Below, in pieces: positions 9,444 to 18,054 of a stretch of 64,000 nucleotides of DNA. Every line of letters starts with the position of its first letter. Positions within the stretch are counted from its first letter, which is position 1. The position numbers and the translations under genes are program-made. Origin of the DNA: Bacteroidota bacterium (lineage in GTDB: Bacteria; Bacteroidota; Bacteroidia; AKYH767-A; OLB10); contig JADKDR010000017.1 in the NCBI GenBank assembly GCA_016714535.1, forward strand, positions 3,047-67,046. Reading direction: 5' to 3'. A model generated the notes under the pieces. The model searched no databases. It was not told where the DNA came from and saw only the letters and a program-made list of their open reading frames with translations.

Positions 9444-9887
9444 CTAGTTTCGCATCATTGGTAGATGAGGCATTTCGGCATCCAGATATTCGGGGCCGCA
9501 AGTCGAAAAACCATAAACATTGTAAAATTTTTCAAGTTGCGATTGCGCTGAAATTTTAATGGCCGAAGTTCCAAATTCTTGTTCCATCGTTTGAATGGCC
9601 TTTTCAACCAGCAATTTACCAAGTCCTGTACCCCGCATATTTTCTCTTGTAAGCACTCGCCCAAAGGATGGCACCGGGTACACCACACCTGCCGGTATCA
9701 GCCGCGCATAGGCCTGAATTTCTCCATCAGAATTTGTTGCAAACAAATGCAGCGACTCTTTGTCCACATCATCTACATCCAGATAAAAGCAGCGTTGCTC
9801 AAGCACAAATACCTGCATTCTTATTTGCAATATGGCATACAACTCATGAATGCTTAGCTCATCAAATTTTTTAAGATTCCATTTCAT
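9444..9887 (-). CDS. ElaA-type GNAT N-acetyltransferase
   Basis: About 147 residues. The N-terminal W-x-L-K-K-F-D-E-L-S-x-x-E-L-Y and the R-x-x-V-F-V-x-E-Q strand typical of ElaA are followed by the GNAT acetyl-CoA loop R-x-x-G-x-G (ENMRGTGLGKLLVEKAI). A late strand reads IKISAQSQLEKFYNVYGF. ElaA proteins are predicted small-molecule acetyltransferases without a settled substrate. The ATG at 9887 gives the standard ElaA N-terminus (MKWNLKKFDEL); the frame extends three codons upstream to a TTG. It is a single gene, convergent with the gene before it. Confidence 0.9.
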   Translation of the reverse strand: MKWNLKKFDELSIHELYAILQIRMQVFVLEQRCFYLDVDDVDKESLHLFATNSDGEIQAYARLIPAGVVYPVPSFGRVLTRENMRGTGLGKLLVEKAIQTMEQEFGTSAIKISAQSQLEKFYNVYGFSTCGPEYLDAEMPHLPMMRN

Positions 9888-9923
9888 AAGCTGCAAATGT
9901 AATTTTTAAAGGGAGCAAAAAAA

Positions 9924-9943
9924 CCGGCTGCAGTTGCAGCCGG
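9924..9943 (-). terminator. Rho-independent terminator of the ECF sigma operon
   Basis: Perfect 9-bp inverted repeat, CCGGCTGCA (9924-9932) and TGCAGCCGG (9935-9943). On the minus strand it is followed by seven T. It lies 34 bases after the stop codon of the last gene of the sigma operon. Confidence 0.85.
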
Positions 9944-9977
9944 CTTATCACTTGAATAAAAAGACTCTGGTTATTTT

Positions 9978-10463
9978 TTATCTACGCGGGCGACCCGGAC
10001 CATCACCCGGTGGTCTATCGCCATCTCCTTTGCGTTCTTGTATTTTGCGCAATAGTTCGCGGTTAAACTCACGCTCCAGTACAAACAGCAAGGCCACTTT
10101 TTTTACAGGTATCACTTGCCTGAATTGTGTATTATATTTTTTAAGTATCTCTACCTCTTTTTGTTTGTTGCTAATTTCAGTGTCAATCATTTTGCCTGCT
10201 TCTTCATTGGTCATTTCATCAATTTCTTCGCTCAAAGGCTCACCTGGCTTATGACCTTTGCGCAGGTTTTTAAGTTCGCTGCTGAATTGGTTATATACCG
10301 GCCAGAATTTTTGCGCCTCATCACTCGTTAAGTTTAACCGGCTGGTAAGAAATGCAATTTTAAATTGTTCTATTTTTTCTTCGCGCTTACCCGGTTTTTC
10401 GTCTTGTGCTATAGCTACATGCGCTATCGATATTGCAAGTAATATCCAACTTATTAGTTTCAT
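9978..10463 (-). CDS. Spy/CpxP-like periplasmic sensor of the ECF sigma operon
   Basis: 161 residues. A cleavable signal peptide ends in HVAIAQ. The mature protein is almost all helix, with the F-x-x-x-R-L-N-L-T-S-D-E-A-Q-K-F-W-P-x-Y-N pattern found in Bacteroidota proteins annotated as sensors of ECF-type sigma factors, related to Spy/CpxP. The last 18 residues are a tail rich in P, G, D and R. It is the third gene after an ECF sigma factor and a membrane anti-sigma-like protein, 21 bases downstream. The expected role is sensing periplasmic or envelope stress and feeding it to the anti-sigma factor; this is inference from context and family. Confidence 0.78.
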   Translation of the reverse strand: MKLISWILLAISIAHVAIAQDEKPGKREEKIEQFKIAFLTSRLNLTSDEAQKFWPVYNQFSSELKNLRKGHKPGEPLSEEIDEMTNEEAGKMIDTEISNKQKEVEILKKYNTQFRQVIPVKKVALLFVLEREFNRELLRKIQERKGDGDRPPGDGPGRPRR

Positions 10464-10484
10464 CTTTATTAAATTTACTTAGTA

Positions 10485-10937
10485 TTAAAATTCTATTGAG
10501 TCTATTGTTCCGTCAATTTTGAAGTCTTGCACATTCAGGTAGTCAATCATTTCTTCCGAATCAAATTCTTGAAAGCTCAAGTCTTCCGGCAATACTTCGG
10601 CTATCTGACTGGTATTTAGTTGTACATCATAGCCTTCGGTCAGAACATCTTCGAGGGTAATGTTGTTGTCGGCCTGCAGCATATTTTCAGGTTGGCGATA
10701 GATAAGTATAGCAGCTACTAAACATATACCAACTGCTACCGGCAATGCAAATTTATAATTGGTAGCAAGACTAAAAAATCGCTCATGCCATGGTTGTGGT
10801 TTCGCATTTATACGTTGCTGAATGCGGCTATGCAACTGTTCGAAATAATCTTCAGGTGCATCAAAAGGCAATGGCTTGTTTTGGCTCTTTAACCATTCCA
10901 GGCTTTTTTCGTTTTCGCTATCGTTTGTTTGGTTCAT
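10485..10937 (-). CDS. Single-pass membrane protein, probable anti-sigma factor
   Basis: 150 residues. An N-terminal cytoplasmic part of ~60 residues starts with a short acidic helix and contains D-A-P-E-D-Y-F-E-Q-L, often seen in Bacteroidota anti-sigma candidates. One membrane helix (FALPVAVGICLVAAILIYR, about residues 69-87) follows, then an acidic extracytoplasmic tail of ~60 residues. No zinc-binding HxxxCxxC (ZAS) motif is present, so it is not a classical zinc anti-sigma. The position directly between an ECF sigma gene and a Spy-like sensor gene is the main evidence for the role. Confidence 0.7.
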   Translation of the reverse strand: MNQTNDSENEKSLEWLKSQNKPLPFDAPEDYFEQLHSRIQQRINAKPQPWHERFFSLATNYKFALPVAVGICLVAAILIYRQPENMLQADNNITLEDVLTEGYDVQLNTSQIAEVLPEDLSFQEFDSEEMIDYLNVQDFKIDGTIDSIEF

Positions 10938-10968
10938 TTCCTTTATGATTTATTTTATGCAAAATGGT

Positions 10969-11532
10969 TTAATCTTCTTTTATAAATTTTTCAATTTTTT
11001 TAACAGCATGATGGTATGAAGCTTTCAATGCTCCAACAGTAACACCGGTAATTTCGGCTATTTGTTCGTATTTAAGTTCGTCATAGTAGCGCATGTTGAA
11101 TACGGCACGCTGTTGCTCGGGCAATTTTAATATGGCAAGTTCAAGTTTTAAAATTAATTTATCTGCATTAATGCTTCGTTCGCTTATCAGTTTGTTTTCG
11201 AGTTCAGCTGTTATATCATGTATAGGAATAAAAAAGCGGTTCTTTTTCTTTTTTAAAAAGGTAAGGGCTTCGTTGGTAGCAATGCGATACAACCAGGTAA
11301 AGAGTTGCGACTCTTCGCGAAAATTTTCAAGACCATTCCATGCTTTGACAAACGTGTCTTGCAGTATGTCATCGGTGTCATCATGATCTATTACCATGCG
11401 CCTGATGTGCTGGTATAGTTTCGATTGAAATTTTTTGATAATAAGATTAAACGCATAGTTGCGATTGTCACCATGCTTGTATAGGTGCAATAATTCAGCG
11501 TCTGTATAGGAGGTGTCCTTTTGCAAAAACAA
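10969..11532 (-). CDS. ECF-type RNA polymerase sigma-70 factor
   Basis: 187 residues with sigma region 2 (DDTDDILQDTFVKAWNGL, then the WLYRIATNEALTFLKK helix that melts the -10 element) and region 4 (LPEQQRAVFNMRYYDELKYE, then QIAEITGVTVGALKASYHHA, the -35-reading HTH). No ATG is available near the N-terminus; TTG codons at 11532 and 11526 are the likely starts, so the first residues are uncertain. It leads a three-gene operon with the anti-sigma and sensor genes downstream (31 and 21 bases apart) and probably autoregulates. Confidence 0.93.
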   Translation of the reverse strand: MFLQKDTSYTDAELLHLYKHGDNRNYAFNLIIKKFQSKLYQHIRRMVIDHDDTDDILQDTFVKAWNGLENFREESQLFTWLYRIATNEALTFLKKKKNRFFIPIHDITAELENKLISERSINADKLILKLELAILKLPEQQRAVFNMRYYDELKYEQIAEITGVTVGALKASYHHAVKKIEKFIKED

Positions 11533-11571
11533 AGTTTAAGAAAAACAAAAACGCTAAAACAAACGGTAGTG

Positions 11572-12525
11572 TTATTTACGGCTAAAGGCAGTTTTGGCTT
11601 TTGCAGCTATTGCTTCTGAAGTTAGTCCATATTTTACCAATAGTTCTTCCGGTTTTCCGCTTTCGCCAAAGCTATCATTTACTGCCACCATCTCTACCGG
11701 CACCGGATAGTTTCTTACTAAAAGATTTGCAACTGCATCTCCCAGTCCTCCATTTATCTGATGTTCTTCAGCCGTTACTACACATCGTGTTTTGCGCACT
11801 GAGTTTAAGATGCTTTCGGTATCCAATGGTTTAATGGTATGTATATTTAAAATGTCGGCATGTATATTTTCTGCTTCCAGCATTCTAGCTGCTTCAATCG
11901 CTTTCCACACCATGTGGCCTGTTGCAATGATGGTTACATCACTGCCCTCATTAAGGTGAATGGCTTTGCCAATCACCAATTCATCGGTATCCGAGGTAAA
12001 GTTGGGAACCACCGGACGGCCAAAGCGTAAATACACCGGTCCGTGATGTTTTGATATTGCAATAGTGGCAGCTTTAGTTTGATTATAATCGCATGGATTA
12101 ATTACTGTCATGCCTGGCAACATGCGCATAAGCCCAATGTCTTCCAATATCTGATGGGTAGCCCCATCTTCGCCAAGGGTAAGGCCTGCATGCGATGCAC
12201 ATATTTTTACATTCTTATCTGAATAGGCTATGGACTGCCTAATTTGATCATACACACGGCCGGTACTAAAGTTGGCAAAAGTTCCGGTAAAGGGAATTTT
12301 GCCGCCAATTGTTAGACCTGCGGCTATGCCCATCATGTTGGCTTCGGCAATTCCACATTGAAAAAACCGTTGCGGAAATTCTTTGGCAAAAGCATCCATC
12401 TTGAGCGAGCCCGTTAAATCGGCACATAAAGCAACAATGGCTTCATTGGTGCGTGCAGCTTCTAACAGCCCATCGCCAAATCCTGAACGCGTATCTTTTT
12501 TATTATAAACTTGAAATTCTTTCAT
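11572..12525 (-). CDS. Transketolase, C-terminal half (split transketolase)
   Basis: 317 residues corresponding to the pyrimidine-binding and C-terminal domains of transketolase. Visible motifs include the catalytic-glutamate region (ERFFQCGIAEANMMGIAAGL is the F-x-x-x-G-I-A-E-x-N pattern), SHAGLTLGEDGATHQ and VTAEEHQINGGLG. It lacks the thiamine-pyrophosphate-binding N-terminal half. In Bacteroidota with split transketolase the N-half gene is usually adjacent; here the next gene upstream is an isoaspartyl peptidase, so the partner must lie elsewhere. With its partner it would move two-carbon ketol units in the non-oxidative pentose phosphate pathway. Confidence 0.9.
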   Translation of the reverse strand: MKEFQVYNKKDTRSGFGDGLLEAARTNEAIVALCADLTGSLKMDAFAKEFPQRFFQCGIAEANMMGIAAGLTIGGKIPFTGTFANFSTGRVYDQIRQSIAYSDKNVKICASHAGLTLGEDGATHQILEDIGLMRMLPGMTVINPCDYNQTKAATIAISKHHGPVYLRFGRPVVPNFTSDTDELVIGKAIHLNEGSDVTIIATGHMVWKAIEAARMLEAENIHADILNIHTIKPLDTESILNSVRKTRCVVTAEEHQINGGLGDAVANLLVRNYPVPVEMVAVNDSFGESGKPEELLVKYGLTSEAIAAKAKTAFSRK

Positions 12526-12773
12526 AACAAGGGATTATGGTCGCAAATCAAGACTTTAAAATGAGGCTTTGCAACTTTTAGTTTTGAGAAAAAATAAACA
12601 CACCTAGTTGGCGGCTCATTTAAGTTTAAATGATTACGCCCCCTTTTGGCGTAGTCTCTGACTAAGTACTAATTGAATCAAATCCCCCTCATGTGCTTTA
12701 ATAACAACAAGGCAAGCCTTGCTTAATAAAAATCAAACATGTTATTTTGAAAGCTTGAATCTTTATCGCAAGC

Positions 12774-13705
12774 TTAGTCACCATAAATGCTGCACACAAT
12801 TTCTTGCTTATCAGTTATAAAGGCCCTGTACATTCCATCTGAATTAAAATCGAGCACGACAATGCCTTGCGCGTCAACGGCAATCAATCCGCCTTCGCCC
12901 TTATCTTTCGAAAGTTTATTAAACAGAACTTCGTGGCACGCATCTGCCAGACTCATATTTTTGTAAAGCATCAGGCAATGAATATGGTGTGCTACCACTT
13001 CCCTAATAAAATATTCGCCATGCCCGGTGCATGATATAGCACAAGTTTGATTGTCGGCCCACGTGCCGGCACCAATAATTGGCGTATCGCCTATGCGGCC
13101 ATAGCGTTTGTTAGTCATTCCTCCGGTAGAAGTTGCAGCAGCAAGGTTGCCGTGCATATCCATGGCTACAGCCCCTACAGTTCCCATTTTTTTTGTTTGA
13201 GCATGATCCAACTGCACCTTCTCACTATCGCGAATGCTTAACAACTGATTGTATCGGAATTCATCAAAAAAGTACTCGTCCGCTTCAATCGCTATGCCTT
13301 GCTTTTTTGCAAACGCTATGGCACCTGTTCCACTTAACATCACATGTTCTGTTTTTTCCATCACCAGTCGGGCAAGTTGAACCGGATTTTTTATTCCACT
13401 TACACCAGCCACTGCTCCTGCCATTTTTGTTTCTCCACACATAATACTTGCATCCATTTCATGATTACCTTCATGCGTAAACACCGAGCCTTTGCCGGCA
13501 TTAAACAATGGATTGTCTTCCAGAGTTTTTACAGCAACTTCTACCGCATCCATAGCTGTTGCTCCTTTTAGTAATTGCTCATATCCCAAAGCTATGGCAT
13601 GGTGCAGTCCCTTTTTATAAGCAGCTTCTTTTTCGGAGTAAGTAAGTGTGGCAATAAAGTGCCTGCTCCGCCATGTATGGCTATCGTTGGTTTTTTATCC
13701 ATCAT
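12774..13705 (-). CDS. Isoaspartyl peptidase / L-asparaginase (Ntn hydrolase), frameshifted
   Basis: The gene reads in two frames. The N-terminal frame (from 13705) gives MMDKKPTIAIHGGAGTL, the typical family start. After about 13635 the other frame continues EKEAAYKKGLHHAIALGY and then the whole rest of the protein, including NPLFNAGKGSVF and the catalytic Thr in KKMGTVGAVA, where autocleavage makes alpha and beta subunits. Restoring one G in the run after CCG (plus-strand 13635-13637) rejoins the frames as LLTPEKEAAY. The full protein would be ~310 residues and would hydrolyse isoaspartyl dipeptides and asparagine. Either a pseudogene or, more likely, a sequencing error. It starts 22 bases after the GT2 gene. 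Confidence 0.85.
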
Positions 13706-13727
13706 TTTTTTTATAGTAGGATTGGTT

Positions 13728-14489
13728 TTATCTATTTCTGTTTTGCAAATGTAATCGTTCGGTGTATTTAAGATAATTTCCATAAGCCATCATGGTGGCA
13801 ATGCGCCAACCTGCAAGCCCTTCTAAAAAGCCTAATTTTAGCACATACGATTTTATAAAAGTAAATGCAGGATTTACAAATTGCGCGCCCCAAACAGTGC
13901 GTTTGCCTTGATCGTAATAAGACTTGGCACTTATCTGCGCAAACCTTTTGGTTTGTGCTACATGCTCCGCATAATTGTAAAACGTGAAATGCAATAAGTT
14001 GCCAGTCAGTTTACCAAAGATGGAAGCAGGGTTATTAAATTCAAATTTGTCATGTGGATTGTAACCTCCCCATTTTCCAAAATGTCGATTAAACAAACGC
14101 AACTTGGTATCAGGGTACCAGCCACCATGCCTTATCCATTGCCCGCAATAGTTGGCTAGTCGGTTCATGCAATAGCCGTGATGTGCAGGTTGCTCTTTTA
14201 TTTTTTTTATACTTGATAGAAGTGTTTCGTCTAGCGCTTCGTCAGCATCAAGGCTAAGAACCCAATCAAAAGTAGCCTGTGCCATTGCATAATTTTTTTG
14301 TTCAATATATCCTTCAAAGGTGTGCTTTATAAACTTTGCTCCGTAGCGATGGCATATTTGTTCAGTTGAATCGGTAGAGTAGGAGTCTATAACAACTACC
14401 TCATCAGCAACCGGCATTACCGATTGCAGGCAGCGTTCGATGTTGTGTTCCTCGTTAAAAGTGATTATGGCAACCGACAGTTTAATCAT
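13728..14489 (-). CDS. Family 2 glycosyltransferase (WaaE/KdtX-like)
   Basis: 253 residues. The GT-A N-terminus SVAIITFNEEHNIERCL, VVIDSYSTDST and the metal-binding DAD in LSLDADEALD are clear. The later segment with GGWYPDTKLRLFNRHFGKWG is typical of beta-glycosyltransferases such as WaaE/KdtX that modify the lipopolysaccharide core. The ATG at 14489 (MIKLSVAI) is used; the frame upstream only adds a leader without family resemblance. It likely acts on the inner face of the inner membrane during LPS or other glycan assembly. The acceptor is unknown. Confidence 0.88.
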   Translation of the reverse strand: MIKLSVAIITFNEEHNIERCLQSVMPVADEVVVIDSYSTDSTEQICHRYGAKFIKHTFEGYIEQKNYAMAQATFDWVLSLDADEALDETLLSSIKKIKEQPAHHGYCMNRLANYCGQWIRHGGWYPDTKLRLFNRHFGKWGGYNPHDKFEFNNPASIFGKLTGNLLHFTFYNYAEHVAQTKRFAQISAKSYYDQGKRTVWGAQFVNPAFTFIKSYVLKLGFLEGLAGWRIATMMAYGNYLKYTERLHLQNRNR

Positions 14490-14594
14490 GCGCAGCAAAA
14501 GTAACGTGAATATTGATTTATGCGAATAGCAAATGCGATTGCATGCTAACAACAAATAATTAGGTCATTACAAAAATTATTCGCAGCTACATGA

Positions 14595-14602
14595 TACTTT
14601 TG
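14595..14602 (+). promoter_or_regulatory. Putative -7 promoter element (TACTTTTG)
   Basis: Matches TAnnTTTG 21 bases before the start of the carboxypeptidase-regulatory-domain gene. No convincing -33 TTG was seen at the right distance. Confidence 0.4.
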
Positions 14603-14622
14603 TAACTTTCAAAACGAAATTG

Positions 14623-16380
14623 ATGAAATTGCTACTAAGCCTGCTATTGTTGTTAGTTTCTTGCTACGGGTACTCGCAGCTTTCTGTTCAGGGAGTTGTG
14701 GTTGATGCTCAAACTAAGGAGCCTTTACATTTTTGTAATGTTGCCATAATCACAACCGGGCAGGGCACGCTTACCAACCAGGATGGCGCGTATAAATTTA
14801 CCATTATTTCCGATAAGGACACTGTATTATTTTCTTATCTTGGTTTTAAAGATGAAAAGATGCCTGCATCTTTTCTGTTTAAAAATCCGAATGTATTGTT
14901 GGAGAGAAAAAGTGTTGCCTTAGGTGAAATAACGGTTAGCGCAGGCAATGACTTTTTATATGAAACCATTGCGCAATGCCGAAGTAAAATAAAGTCGCTG
15001 CCCAAACAAGCTTCGCAAGTATATTTTCAGCTTGAAACTGAAATTGATAAACAGCCGGTCGAAATGCTTGAGTGCTATTACAATGGATATGCAACGGGAG
15101 GTTCCATCGAAAAATTACTTTTAAAGAATGGTCGTATTGGACTTGCCAGATCAAAGGATGGAGGTTTTTTTCTCAGTCAGAATACTTCACGTGCTGTTTG
15201 CTATTTAGATTTAATAAATGGTCATGAATTTTTGCCGGCTACAGTATTTCAGTTTGATAGCAAAAAGTTGAAAAAACTTTTCAATTTAAATTTTATAGAT
15301 GAAACTGATAGTATTATGCATATTGGTTTTACTCCGGTACGAGATACAAATAAGTTTTTTGAAGGCGAGATATGGCTAAGAAAAACAACCTATGAGATAG
15401 AGAAAATTGAAATGACATGTGCGAATGCCAGCATACATCCATTTCTTCCCTTGTTTGAAGATGGCATTGTAAAAAATATAACTATAAGTATAACTGAAGG
15501 TTTTTCCACTAATAGCGGCAATACCCATTTGCATTATCTTGATTTTGGTTATGAATTGACTTATAGCAATGGACAACCGAAAGCAAGGCTGAATAACGGT
15601 AGTAAGATAGATTACAAGGTAAGCACCAACGGACTATTATTATTTTACGATAGCAAAAAACTATTTCAATTGCCCTATTACAAATATAATGATGAAGCAA
15701 CCGATTATCGCAAAATTACCTCCATGCCTTACAATCAAGCATTTTGGGAAAGCAACTTTTCATTCGAGCTTACCGAAAGGCAAAAAAGAAGCTTAAACTT
15801 TTTTAAAGAAAATGGTGCACTGGCTAACTATAAGAATAATCAGACTGGTGTAAAAGGCAATTACAATGTATTCGAGGATAACACGATACGATGGTCATCC
15901 GAAACCAGAATTGGCTTTAAGGCGAACCAACTGGATTTGAAGCTGCAAAAAAACATAAAGAATATACAAGGTAAAAAACTGCTGCCTTATGAGATGTATA
16001 ATCTGAGTATGCAAATTTTTCTTGATGTTAATACCATTGATACTGTTATTATTTATTTCTCACAGACCATGTTTGATACCTTTGATTCGTATTTTTATTT
16101 GGATATAGATGCCTATACCGATTGTTTTCTTAATATTGCTTTTGATCTGTGTGAAATAGAACGAAGAAAAATGGAGCGCACTTTGCTCTCAGGTGTATGG
16201 AGCAACGCCCAGGTTGATTCTATTTATGGACATACATCTGCAAACCTAAAAAATCAAACCACTCAATACTTCAGGGAGGTGCAAGTAGGTAAGAATAGGA
16301 GAGCACTATCAGACTGGAATAATTATGTTTTACAATATCTGAATATTGATAATAAAAAAAAGCTTGGATTAACAGATTAG
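14623..16380 (+). CDS. Exported protein with carboxypeptidase-like regulatory domain
   Basis: About 585 residues. The signal peptide (LLLSLLLLLVSCYGYSQ) is followed by an ~75-residue carboxypeptidase D regulatory-like beta sandwich (VQGVVVDAQTKEPLHFCNV, then TNQDGAYKF and VLFSYLGFKDEKM). This domain heads many Bacteroidota TonB-dependent and DUF5686-type proteins. A long beta-rich region follows (residues ~100-370), then a mixed C-terminal part. No plug or barrel of a TonB receptor is evident. It probably resides in the periplasm or outer membrane. The ATG at 14623 begins the hydrophobic signal. It lies directly before pepD, which has its own promoter-like element. Confidence 0.72.
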   Translation: MKLLLSLLLLLVSCYGYSQLSVQGVVVDAQTKEPLHFCNVAIITTGQGTLTNQDGAYKFTIISDKDTVLFSYLGFKDEKMPASFLFKNPNVLLERKSVALGEITVSAGNDFLYETIAQCRSKIKSLPKQASQVYFQLETEIDKQPVEMLECYYNGYATGGSIEKLLLKNGRIGLARSKDGGFFLSQNTSRAVCYLDLINGHEFLPATVFQFDSKKLKKLFNLNFIDETDSIMHIGFTPVRDTNKFFEGEIWLRKTTYEIEKIEMTCANASIHPFLPLFEDGIVKNITISITEGFSTNSGNTHLHYLDFGYELTYSNGQPKARLNNGSKIDYKVSTNGLLLFYDSKKLFQLPYYKYNDEATDYRKITSMPYNQAFWESNFSFELTERQKRSLNFFKENGALANYKNNQTGVKGNYNVFEDNTIRWSSETRIGFKANQLDLKLQKNIKNIQGKKLLPYEMYNLSMQIFLDVNTIDTVIIYFSQTMFDTFDSYFYLDIDAYTDCFLNIAFDLCEIERRKMERTLLSGVWSNAQVDSIYGHTSANLKNQTTQYFREVQVGKNRRALSDWNNYVLQYLNIDNKKKLGLTD

Positions 16381-16394
16381 ATAGAACAATAAAA

Positions 16395-16402
16395 TACATT
16401 TG
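16395..16402 (+). promoter_or_regulatory. Putative -7 promoter element (TACATTTG) of pepD
   Basis: Matches TAnnTTTG, 14 bases before the pepD ATG, which would give a very short leader. Confidence 0.4.
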
Positions 16403-16415
16403 TAAAAAAACAATT

Positions 16416-17882
16416 ATGTCACAAACAATAAGAGAACTGGAGCCTAAGGAAATATGGAATCATTTTGCAGATTTAAATGCAGTACCTCGTCCATCAAAAA
16501 GAGAAGAGCGCATTATTGAATTCATGATGCAGTATGGCAAAAAACTTGGCTTGCCAACAACAAAAGATGATGCAGGAAATGTTATTATAAAAAAGCCTGC
16601 AAGCAAAGGCATGGAAAATAAAACGCCTATCGTACTCCAAAGCCATCTTGATATGGTGCATCAAAAAAATGGTGATACCAATTTTGATTTTTTCTCGCAA
16701 GGCATTGACATGGATGTGGATGGCGATTGGGTAAAAGCCAAGGGCACAACGCTCGGTGCCGATAATGGCATTGGCGTTGCCAGTATAATGGCCGTGTTGG
16801 AGTCAACTACCATTGAGCATCCGGCAATAGATGCATTATTTACTATTGACGAGGAAACAGGCATGACCGGAGCATTAAGTTTGAAAGGCGGTATGCTTGA
16901 TGGTAAAATATTATTGAACCTCGACACCGAAGATGATAACGAACTAACCATTGGTTGTGCCGGTGGAGTTGATGTAACTGCAACAGGAAGTTATCCGTAT
17001 GAGTCTTCGCCACCCAATGTGGGAGTGTTTAAAATTTCAGTAACGGGATTAACAGGTGGACATTCGGGTATGGATATTTATAAAGGCCGTGGTAATGCAA
17101 ATAAAATAATGAACAGAATTTTATTGGCCGTTTACGAAAAATTTGGCATACAAATTAGCAGCATCGATGGTGGCAGTTTGCGCAATGCCATCCCGCGCGA
17201 GTCGGTTGCCGAAATAATTATTCCATCAACCGAAATAGATTTGTTTGCACCCTTTATTAAAAATATAGAAACAGAATTAAAAGCCGAATGCAAAACAACC
17301 GATCCCAGCCTTTCTATATCGATTGAAAAAATAGAAGGGCCAAAGCAAGTTATACAAAAGGGGTTTCAAATAAAATTGCTGCGGTGCTTGTATGCCGCTG
17401 CCAATGGGGTTTACCGAATGAGCCCCGACATTTTGCATTTGGTACAGACATCAAATAATCTGGCACGTGTGCTTGTTAAAGAAGGTGAATATTCTATCCA
17501 ATGCCTAACACGTAGTTCGGTAGACAGCGAGAAAATGGATTTGGCAAATTCATTAAAGTGCACATTTGAATTGATTGGTGCTCGAGTGGAATTCAAAGGT
17601 TCATATCCCGGATGGACACCAAACCCAGATGCGGCAATTGTAAAAATCATGAGCGACTTATATAAGGAAATGTATAAAGAAGATGCATTGGTAAGTGCAT
17701 GCCATGCAGGATTAGAATGCGGAATATTGGCCACCAATTATCCCAGTATGGAAATGATTTCTTTTGGTCCTAATATTCGAGGTGCACATTCGCCTGACGA
17801 AAAAGTGCAAATAAGTTCTGTGCAAAAATACTGGACATTTTTTCTTGAAACATTAAAACGAATACCTGACAAGCGTGCCTAG
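16416..17882 (+). CDS. pepD: Aminoacyl-histidine dipeptidase (M20 family, PepD)
   Basis: 488 residues, the usual PepD length. Metal and catalytic residues of M20C peptidases are in place: QSHLDMVHQKN (metal His and Asp), TLGADNGIGVA (bridging Asp), DEETGMTGA (catalytic and metal Glu pair), LDTEDDNELTIGCAGG and the late metal His in FGPNIRGAHSPDE. The lid/dimer domain carries GLTGGHSGMDIYKGRGNAN. It is a cytosolic dizinc dipeptidase with broad specificity that includes beta-Ala-His and Xaa-His dipeptides. A bidirectional terminator separates it from the convergent T9SS gene downstream. Confidence 0.94.
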   Translation: MSQTIRELEPKEIWNHFADLNAVPRPSKREERIIEFMMQYGKKLGLPTTKDDAGNVIIKKPASKGMENKTPIVLQSHLDMVHQKNGDTNFDFFSQGIDMDVDGDWVKAKGTTLGADNGIGVASIMAVLESTTIEHPAIDALFTIDEETGMTGALSLKGGMLDGKILLNLDTEDDNELTIGCAGGVDVTATGSYPYESSPPNVGVFKISVTGLTGGHSGMDIYKGRGNANKIMNRILLAVYEKFGIQISSIDGGSLRNAIPRESVAEIIIPSTEIDLFAPFIKNIETELKAECKTTDPSLSISIEKIEGPKQVIQKGFQIKLLRCLYAAANGVYRMSPDILHLVQTSNNLARVLVKEGEYSIQCLTRSSVDSEKMDLANSLKCTFELIGARVEFKGSYPGWTPNPDAAIVKIMSDLYKEMYKEDALVSACHAGLECGILATNYPSMEMISFGPNIRGAHSPDEKVQISSVQKYWTFFLETLKRIPDKRA

Positions 17883-17971
17883 TTTTTGAACATTTGCGAT
17901 AATATAAATAGACACTTTTATTTATCTTTTTTCTTCTTCGCATCCTCTGCGGTTGATTCTTTAAAAAAAAG

Positions 17972-17996
17972 TCCGGTAACTTAAAGTCACCGGATT
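17972..17996. terminator. Bidirectional terminator between pepD and the T9SS gene
   Basis: Stem TCCGGTAAC / GTCACCGGA (one mismatch) with a short loop, preceded by a run of A and followed by T-rich sequence. It can end transcription from both converging genes. Confidence 0.75.
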
Positions 17997-18054
17997 TTAA
18001 TTCTACTATGTTACTAGTTAGTTGGGTTTGTGCAGGAGAATTGATTTGTTGATT

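Noticed and set aside
12708..12775. Two small inverted repeats (CAAGGC-AA-GCCTTG and AAGCTTG..CAAGCTT) after the isoaspartyl peptidase gene
   Set aside because: Stems are short, one overlaps the stop codon, and the U-tract is poor, so I do not call a terminator.
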